A DNA stretch of 9,438 bases. Source: JBNKDD01 sp050288085 (lineage in GTDB: Bacteria; Chloroflexota; Anaerolineae; Aggregatilineales; UBA3940). Below, one piece after another: positions 5,332-9,438 of the stretch. Where the stretch lies: contig JBNKDD010000222.1 of assembly GCA_050288085.1 (NCBI GenBank), positions 1 through 9,438 of the forward strand. Direction: 5' to 3'. The notes beneath the pieces are model-generated. The model saw only the letters and a program-made list of their open reading frames with translations. It ran no database searches and had not been told where the DNA came from. The first letter of the stretch is position 1, and each line of letters starts with the position of its first letter. The position numbers were made by a program, and so were the translations under genes.

Positions 5332-5853
5332 TCACCAGGGCGGGCCGCACAGGTCGATTTCTCCTGTCGGCCAGGGATCGCCGTTATGCCGGTAGACCAT
5401 CATTGAGGTGTAATAAACGAAGGCTTGCTTCTGGCCCGCCCGGTCATAATAAGCCGGGGCCTTGACCGGTTCCCAGTCCAGCGCTGCATAGAACGGGTTG
5501 AGCTTTGGCAGGCAGATCAACAGGCTAAAAGGAACGCCTCGCTCATCTCCCAGGAACTGCACTGCCCGCTGCATGGAGGCGGTTGCGTAGCCGTGTCCGC
5601 GTTGATCGGGTGGAGTCATCACCCCGGCCACACCGCCGACCTGCACCGGCTGCCCGCCAACCTGGATCGTCCGCTCGACCATCTGTAAGACGCTGACCCA
5701 CTGATCCCCTTCCCAGACGACCAGCCGCCAATCTGGATCGGCCCAGCGGTCGGCTGCCTCGGCAGAACCGGCGAAGATTTGCCTGTCCCAGTGTTCGATG
5801 TCCTCTGTCAGCGATTGAGGGTATTGATCCAGCGGTTTGATCGTGATGTGCAT
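5332..5853 (-). CDS. GNAT-family N-acetyltransferase
   Basis: About 173 residues. Motif A lies at 73-95: GGVAGVMTPPDQRGHGYATA with R85-x-x-G88-x-A90, the acetyl-CoA pyrophosphate loop. The segment before it (DWRLVVWEGDQWVSVLQMVE, 41-60) and FYAALDWEPV at 121-130 complete the GNAT pattern. The layout faintly recalls aminoglycoside 2'-N-acetyltransferases, but this is not enough to claim a substrate. ATG 5853 is preferred, with AAAGGA about 10 bases upstream; the open frame extends to 5934 but the extra 27 residues are not GNAT-like. It is transcribed towards gpsA but separated from it by the hairpin element, so it is probably a separate transcription unit. Confidence 0.8.
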   Translation of the reverse strand: MHITIKPLDQYPQSLTEDIEHWDRQIFAGSAEAADRWADPDWRLVVWEGDQWVSVLQMVERTIQVGGQPVQVGGVAGVMTPPDQRGHGYATASMQRAVQFLGDERGVPFSLLICLPKLNPFYAALDWEPVKAPAYYDRAGQKQAFVYYTSMMVYRHNGDPWPTGEIDLCGPPW

Positions 5854-6063
5854 TGGGCTGCTTCCTTTCTGTATAGCGGAGCATATTGTACGCTCGATGC
5901 TCGTATCCGCAAATAAGATTGTGCAGCCCCTCACAAATTAGGATGTCGGGGGCAGAAAAGGGGGGTAAACTGTGCCTTTAACTAAAGTTGGGCCAAACAA
6001 CTAAATTTCAATCAGAATGGCTCATAAATTTATCTGTCTCTACTTAATACCTATGGGGGGAAG

Positions 6064-7035
6064 ATGTACAAGATTACGTTACCGACCAAACGAGGGTTCA
6101 ATTGGAAGGCGCTGTGGGTGCTGCTCGCCATGCTGGTAGTGGCAACACCGATAGTGATCCCTTTTTCGCTGACTCTGACCGGCAATCAGCTTGAGCAGCA
6201 GCTGGCAGAAGCCGGAATGTCAATGCCGGTTTGGGTAGCGCTCACCATCAACACGTCTGTGAGCGTTGCGATCACCGCGGTGTTGGGGGCGCTTGGCCTG
6301 CTGATGGCTTCCCGGATTGGCCTGGGGATGCCCTTCATCGAAGGCTGGACGAACAAACAGCCGATCTGGAACCGTCTGCCTAGAGCGTTGGCGATTGCCA
6401 TTATCGCCGGTCTGATCGCGAGCCTGGTCATCGCCGGGTTGGATGTCTGGGTTTTCGGGCCGGGGATGAAGGCCCTCATTTCCAGTGATAGCGTTGAGAT
6501 TACAGGGTCACTCAAACCACCTGCCTGGCAGGGTTTCCTGGCGGCGGTCAATGCCGGGATCACCGAGGAAACGATGTTCCGCCTGTTCGGGCTGACGCTG
6601 CTGGCCTGGATCAGTCACTGGATCAGCTGTGATGAAGATGGCCGCCCGACCTTAGCTGCACTATGGATTGCCAACATTGTCTTTGCGGTGGCCTTTGGAT
6701 TGGCCCACCTTCCGGCGACACAGGCGGCTGGCTTGCCGATCACCCCGCTGATCATTGCGCGGGCTATCACCTTGAACGGCATGGGCGGACTGATTTTCGG
6801 CTGGTTGTACTGGCGGTTTGGATTGGAGACCGCAATGGTCGCACACTTTTCGACGGATGTTGTGCTCCACGTGATCCTGTCGCTGGTGGCTAATAACGCC
6901 GACAATCCCGTCCTATCGAACGTTTACCTGTTCGGTGGACTGCTGATCATGGTGGCGATTGCTGCCGCGCTGTGGTGGTTCGGCCCGAAGTGGACGGAGC
7001 CTGAAGTTGCATCCGAAGCGGTGCCTGCTTCATAA
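6064..7035 (+). CDS. CPBP-family intramembrane metalloprotease (Abi/CAAX protease-like)
   Basis: A 323-residue multi-pass membrane protein with about seven or eight hydrophobic segments, the first at ~16-38, then ~56-80, 107-131, 198-214, 226-250 and 284-306. The CPBP core is present in order: E168-E169-x-x-x-R173 (TEETMFRLFGL), F211-x-x-x-H215 (FGLAHL) and H261-F-S-T-D265. In this family the Glu and His residues coordinate a metal within the membrane. Members include CAAX prenyl-protein proteases and bacteriocin self-immunity or regulatory proteases; the substrate here is unknown. The start at ATG 6064 has a G-run (GGGGGGA) directly upstream, close but usable. The C-terminus is a short acidic cytoplasmic-type tail. 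A hairpin terminator follows at 7053-7075. Confidence 0.88.
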   Translation: MYKITLPTKRGFNWKALWVLLAMLVVATPIVIPFSLTLTGNQLEQQLAEAGMSMPVWVALTINTSVSVAITAVLGALGLLMASRIGLGMPFIEGWTNKQPIWNRLPRALAIAIIAGLIASLVIAGLDVWVFGPGMKALISSDSVEITGSLKPPAWQGFLAAVNAGITEETMFRLFGLTLLAWISHWISCDEDGRPTLAALWIANIVFAVAFGLAHLPATQAAGLPITPLIIARAITLNGMGGLIFGWLYWRFGLETAMVAHFSTDVVLHVILSLVANNADNPVLSNVYLFGGLLIMVAIAAALWWFGPKWTEPEVASEAVPAS

Positions 7036-7052
7036 CATTTATGAACCTATGT

Positions 7053-7075
7053 CCCCCGCAACATGCTTGCGGGGG
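7053..7075 (+). terminator. Hairpin between the CPBP and phosphatase genes
   Basis: A perfect 9-bp stem, CCCCCGCAA (7053-7061) with TTGCGGGGG (7067-7075), and a five-base loop. It is followed by ATTGTTTCTC, a poor U-tract, so termination is probably partial and the phosphatase 21 bases on may be expressed by read-through. Confidence 0.6.
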
Positions 7076-7096
7076 ATTGTTTCTCAGGAAGAAACC

Positions 7097-7744
7097 ATGC
7101 CAATTGTTTGGTTAATCCGACACGCTGAGAGCGAGGCAAACGCCGGACTTCCTACCTTCGGCCCGGCGCAGATTCCTTTGACGACACGAGGGTTCGAGCA
7201 GGCCAGACACGTCGCCGCTCGATTTGATCGGGCTCCGTCGCTGATCGTTGTCTCGCCCTACCTTCGGACTCAACAGACGGCCCAGCCAACCATTGAACGA
7301 TTCCCGACAGCCGAATCCCAGGTCTGGCCCATTCAAGAATTCACCTATCTGTCGCCGGGGCGCTGTCAAAACACGACGGTCAAGGAACGCCGTCCTATGG
7401 TAGAAGCCTACTGGGAGCGCGCCGATCCGACCTACGTTGATGGCGAAGGAGCCGAGTCTTTTTCTTCGCTGCTGGATCGGGCAAGTGGACTGGTAGAGCG
7501 ACTGCGGCATTACGACGATGACTTTATCGCGGTCTTTACGCATGGGCAGTTTATCCGTGCACTGGTGTGGATTCTGCTCACCGGTTCGACCGTACAGGCT
7601 GCCAGGACGATGCATCAATTCTACGCCTTTGCCTCAGCCTTCCCAATCCCCAACGCATCGATGCTGAGGATGAAGCTGGATGAGACGATCTGGCTGAGTC
7701 CGGTCGATGTTGATCACATCCCCGCCGAACTCCGAAGCTCATAA
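7097..7744 (+). CDS. Histidine phosphatase superfamily (phosphoglycerate mutase-like) protein
   Basis: About 215 residues. The N-terminal phosphohistidine motif is LIRHAESEAN at 6-15 with Arg8-His9 (RHA rather than the usual RHG). Other core residues are LTTRG at 28-32, SPYLRTQQTA at 53-62 with Arg57, an acidic EF at 81-82 and VFTHGQFIRA at 146-155 with the second His149. These form the catalytic pocket of the branch-1 histidine phosphatases, which remove phosphate from small molecules or proteins; the substrate is unknown. The start is ATG 7097 with AGGAAGA at good spacing. A longer open frame back to 6959 runs through the CPBP gene and the terminator and is not real coding. A strong hairpin begins at the stop codon. 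Confidence 0.88.
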   Translation: MPIVWLIRHAESEANAGLPTFGPAQIPLTTRGFEQARHVAARFDRAPSLIVVSPYLRTQQTAQPTIERFPTAESQVWPIQEFTYLSPGRCQNTTVKERRPMVEAYWERADPTYVDGEGAESFSSLLDRASGLVERLRHYDDDFIAVFTHGQFIRALVWILLTGSTVQAARTMHQFYAFASAFPIPNASMLRMKLDETIWLSPVDVDHIPAELRSS

Positions 7745-7774
7745 ACGGGGCAAGGCTCGAAGCCCTGCCCCGTT
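7744..7774. terminator. Bidirectional-type hairpin after the phosphatase gene
   Basis: Arms AACGGGGCA (7744-7752) and TGCCCCGTT (7766-7774) enclose a further GGCT/AGCC stem after one A-C mismatch. The loop is CGA. It sits between convergent genes (phosphatase ending 7744, paralogue 2 ending 7783), where a shared terminator is expected. The U-run is weak in both directions. Confidence 0.65.
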
Positions 7775-7782
7775 GGTTCTAC

Positions 7783-8178
7783 TTACAGCCTGGAAACTTT
7801 TTCCTGGGCATGGGCCAGTGCTGCTTCCAGCGTAGGGAACACCTCGACATCGACGTAGCCAAACACCGGGCTGTTCAACCCGTTGGCAGCCAGGTTCACC
7901 AGCTTGCTGGTCGTGACAAAGATCACCTGCTGCACATTGGGGTGATGGAATAAAGCTCCTATCCCCCGGCTGGCAAAGTTTGTACCTGAGACAAGCGTGT
8001 TGAGGTTAAGGTTTGCGTCGAGCATATTTGCAATGAAGATAATTGGCTCATGATGGCTTTCGATCAACGCTATTGCCTCAGCGTATATTTCCAGGTTTTC
8101 CTTCGCGAACTCAAAATCTTCATAGATGGTTATAACGACAATTGGTTCATCCGGTAACTTTTCTACAGTATGAGACAT
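7783..8178 (-). CDS. SpoIIAA/STAS-like small protein, paralogue 2
   Basis: 131 residues. It opens with HTVEKLPDEPIVVITIYEDF, has a second hydrophobic strand EPIIFIANML, then GTNFASRGIGALFHHP, VIFVTTSKLV and a closing VFPTLEAALAHAQEK helix. It is closest to paralogue 1 (shared FHHP, VTTSKLV and VFPTLE blocks) and to its neighbour at 8220-8621. There is no signal peptide, membrane segment or catalytic signature. The fold guess (SpoIIAA/STAS-like) rests on the strand/helix order and the final helix only. It starts 41 bases after the stop of paralogue 3 and is probably in the same operon; AGGGA lies upstream of ATG 8178. Confidence 0.75.
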   Translation of the reverse strand: MSHTVEKLPDEPIVVITIYEDFEFAKENLEIYAEAIALIESHHEPIIFIANMLDANLNLNTLVSGTNFASRGIGALFHHPNVQQVIFVTTSKLVNLAANGLNSPVFGYVDVEVFPTLEAALAHAQEKVSRL

Positions 8179-8219
8179 GATTTCATCCCTATATGATTCT
8201 TTGAGAGTGCATTGACTGG

Positions 8220-8621
8220 CTATCGAGCATTTATCTGGGATCGTGCATAGGCCAGGGCCTCCTCTGTTGTATCAAATAGCTCAATATGAACGTTGCCGAA
8301 CAGGTGGCTGTTCATCCCTTTTGCGCCCATTCTTACCATCGGATTGGTGACGACAAAGATGATCTGCTTGATTTTGGGATTCCGAAACAGGGCCATTTCA
8401 CCCTGCACAGAATAGTTTGCCCCCGCGATCATATTGTCAAGACTGATCTTTACGGCAAGCATGTTAGTGATAAAAAAGACCGGTTCAGGTTGAGCTTCTA
8501 GAATTCTTGTGGCTTGCTGCGCTACGGCAGCCAGGTTAGTTGAGAAGTTGAAGTCCTCAAACCAGGTCTGAAACAATATAGGTTCACCGGGTAGCATTTC
8601 CATGGAAAAACCCAAGGACAT
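8220..8621 (-). CDS. SpoIIAA/STAS-like small protein, paralogue 3
   Basis: 133 residues from ATG 8621. Blocks match paralogue 2: MLPGEPILFQTWFEDFNF at the start, EPVFFITNML, GANYSVQGEMALFRNP, IIFVVTNPMV, GMNSHLFG and a closing TTEEALAYARSQ helix. The start at 8621 is chosen because GGAGGG lies 7 bases upstream; the longer in-frame ATG at 8642 overlaps a dyad and that ribosome site and adds residues without a family match. A 22-bp dyad stands just upstream of the ribosome site and may control this gene and paralogue 2 behind it. Function unknown. Confidence 0.75.
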   Translation of the reverse strand: MSLGFSMEMLPGEPILFQTWFEDFNFSTNLAAVAQQATRILEAQPEPVFFITNMLAVKISLDNMIAGANYSVQGEMALFRNPKIKQIIFVVTNPMVRMGAKGMNSHLFGNVHIELFDTTEEALAYARSQINAR

Positions 8622-8636
8622 GGCAATACCCTCCAG

Positions 8637-8658
8637 GTACATTATTCAGATAATGTAC
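8637..8658 (-). promoter_or_regulatory. Perfect 9-bp dyad directly before the ribosome site of paralogue 3
   Basis: Arms GTACATTAT (8637-8645) and ATAATGTAC (8650-8658) are perfect inverted repeats around four bases. The dyad ends next to the Shine-Dalgarno GGAGGG at 8629-8634. It could be a repressor operator near the promoter or an mRNA hairpin affecting ribosome access. The AT-rich stem favours protein binding, by inference. Confidence 0.6.
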
Positions 8659-8688
8659 GGTACTCATAACTACGTGGCTCAACTGTAG

Positions 8689-8761
8689 AAAGAGTGATAG
8701 ATAAGCCGCCGCGAAGTTTATTCGCGGGAGAGGCCATCAAAAAAATGCGCTTTCACTCTTT
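8689..8761. other. Nested inverted repeats between paralogues 3 and 4
   Basis: An outer pair AAAGAGTGA (8689-8697) and TCACTCTTT (8753-8761) encloses an inner hairpin CCGCGAA/TTCGCGG (8709-8715, 8721-8727). On the minus strand this follows the stop of paralogue 4 and precedes the leader of paralogue 3. There is no U-run directly after the GC stem, so I call it unassigned structure, possibly a leaky terminator or processing site. Confidence 0.45.
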
Positions 8762-8776
8762 TTACCCATGAGCTAA

Positions 8777-9208
8777 CTACGCTAGCATGGTTTCCCAATC
8801 AATATTTTGGGTCACTCCTGGTTTAACCTCCTCTAGATACTCAAGCGCCTCGTCCAATGATCCGGTAATCTGCCCGGTGCGTGATTTATCCCGCGATAGG
8901 TTGACGAACAACCCGACAAATATCTTCTTAACCGGCTGGTTGATCTCGCCGGAGGCAAAGGATGTCCCGGCCCCCCAGTTTTTGTGGGAGGCCAGCCGGG
9001 AGAGTTCCTGGATAGTGCGGGTATCACTGAGGTGCCCGCGCCTGAGATCGGATATAAAGTAGAGTGGATGTTGGGCGTGATCCAGCAGATCCCTCAATTC
9101 GGCAATGTAACGGACATTGTCCTCTTTTGAAGGCATCCGATCCCACCGGATATAGACCAGTTCATCAGACAGGCGGATAAATTCGTATGCCCTTAACTCT
9201 GATTCCAT
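8777..9208 (-). CDS. SpoIIAA/STAS-like small protein, paralogue 4
   Basis: 143 residues, a more distant branch than paralogues 1-3. Visible blocks are LSDELVYIRWDRMPS at 13-27, HPLYFISDLRRGHLSD, LSRLASHKNWGAGTSFASG, KKIFVGLFVNLSRDKSRTGQ, GSLDEALEYLEE and an extra tail VKPGVTQNIDWETMLA. The strand ending in FISDLR, the middle helix, the strand FVGLF and the final EALEYL helix give the same overall plan as the others. ATG 9208 begins one base after the stop of the upstream partial gene (TAA G ATG), so the two are translationally linked. There is no strong ribosome site, consistent with coupling. Function unknown. Confidence 0.75.
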   Translation of the reverse strand: MESELRAYEFIRLSDELVYIRWDRMPSKEDNVRYIAELRDLLDHAQHPLYFISDLRRGHLSDTRTIQELSRLASHKNWGAGTSFASGEINQPVKKIFVGLFVNLSRDKSRTGQITGSLDEALEYLEEVKPGVTQNIDWETMLA

Positions 9209-9209
9209 C

Positions 9210-9438
9210 TTATTTCAACACCGCTTCCCAATCGATGTTTTTGGTTACCCCTGGTTTAGCCGTTTCCAGGTAATCAAGTGCTTCGTTCAGCGAACCGGCG
9301 ATCTGTCCAACGCGTGACTTATTCCCCGATAGGTTGACGAACAATCCCACAAATATTCCCTTGAGTGATTGGTCGGCTATGCCGGAAGCAAAGGCCGTGC
9401 CTGCCCCCAGGTTCTTATGGGTTGCCAGCCGCGAAAGC
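9210..9438 (-). CDS. SpoIIAA/STAS-like small protein, paralogue 5 (5' part beyond window)
   Basis: The window holds the last 75 codons and TAA (9212-9210). The sequence runs from LSRLATHKNLGAGTAFASG through GIFVGLFVNLSGNKSRVGQ and GSLNEALDYLET to KPGVTKNIDWEAVLK. By hand alignment 54 of 75 residues are identical to the C-terminus of paralogue 4, including the distinctive tail, so the two are a tandem duplicate pair. The start lies past 9438. Confidence 0.85.
   Translation of the reverse strand, partial: LSRLATHKNLGAGTAFASGIADQSLKGIFVGLFVNLSGNKSRVGQIAGSLNEALDYLETAKPGVTKNIDWEAVLK

Noticed and set aside
5332..5853. Aminoglycoside 2'-N-acetyltransferase (resistance gene)
   Set aside because: Only general GNAT features are visible; similarity of layout does not support a substrate claim.
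6959..7096. Longer start for the histidine phosphatase
   Set aside because: The extension runs through the CPBP coding region and the terminator hairpin; the family begins at MPIVWLIRH with its own ribosome site.

Overview
The window reads as bacterial chromosome of moderate GC. It carries short genes on both strands, Shine-Dalgarno-type leaders and several TTG starts. The mix of SpoIIAA/STAS-like paralogues, a CPBP protease, GNAT enzymes and an AdhR-type MerR operon makes me lean towards Chloroflexota, but nothing here proves the taxon. No RNA gene, integrase, transposase or CRISPR array is visible.

Layout. (1) 1-1846, minus strand: a MerR-family regulator, a carboxymuconolactone-decarboxylase (CMD) family protein overlapping its end, then a tandem EthD-domain protein, then a displaced duplicate of the last ~24 codons of the CMD gene. 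The MerR gene has a textbook 19-bp-spacer promoter with a dyad between -35 and -10, probably giving a leaderless mRNA. (2) 2052-3154, plus strand: a SpoIIAA/STAS-like protein and a GNAT acetyltransferase. (3) 3246-5107, minus strand: gpsA (glycerol-3-phosphate dehydrogenase), a SMI1/KNR4 (SUKH) protein readable over about 234 codons but lacking any ATG/GTG/TTG at its expected start, then a displaced duplicate of the last 27 codons plus stop of gpsA. (4) 5108-5331: a hairpin-rich intergenic element, followed by a second GNAT protein on the minus strand. (5) 6064-7744, plus strand: a CPBP-family membrane protease and a histidine phosphatase, each followed by a terminator-like hairpin. (6) 7783-9438, minus strand: four more SpoIIAA/STAS-like paralogues, the last cut by the window edge.

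The main observation is that the same architecture occurs twice within 5 kb. A complete host gene (CMD or gpsA) is followed in the same orientation by one AT-richer extra gene (EthD or SUKH) and then by a second copy of only the host gene's 3' end, forming direct repeats of ~80 bp at spacings of 970 and 833 bp. In the gpsA case all seven differences between the two 84-bp copies are silent. Six of them make the 3' end now fused to gpsA more AT-rich than the displaced end. This is what integration of a small DNA carrying cargo plus a replacement gene 3' end would leave: the host gene stays intact and the cargo is read from its promoter. It could be a cargo-cassette mode of gene acquisition. Homology-assisted capture of foreign DNA, or decay of a tandem duplication, are the plain alternatives.
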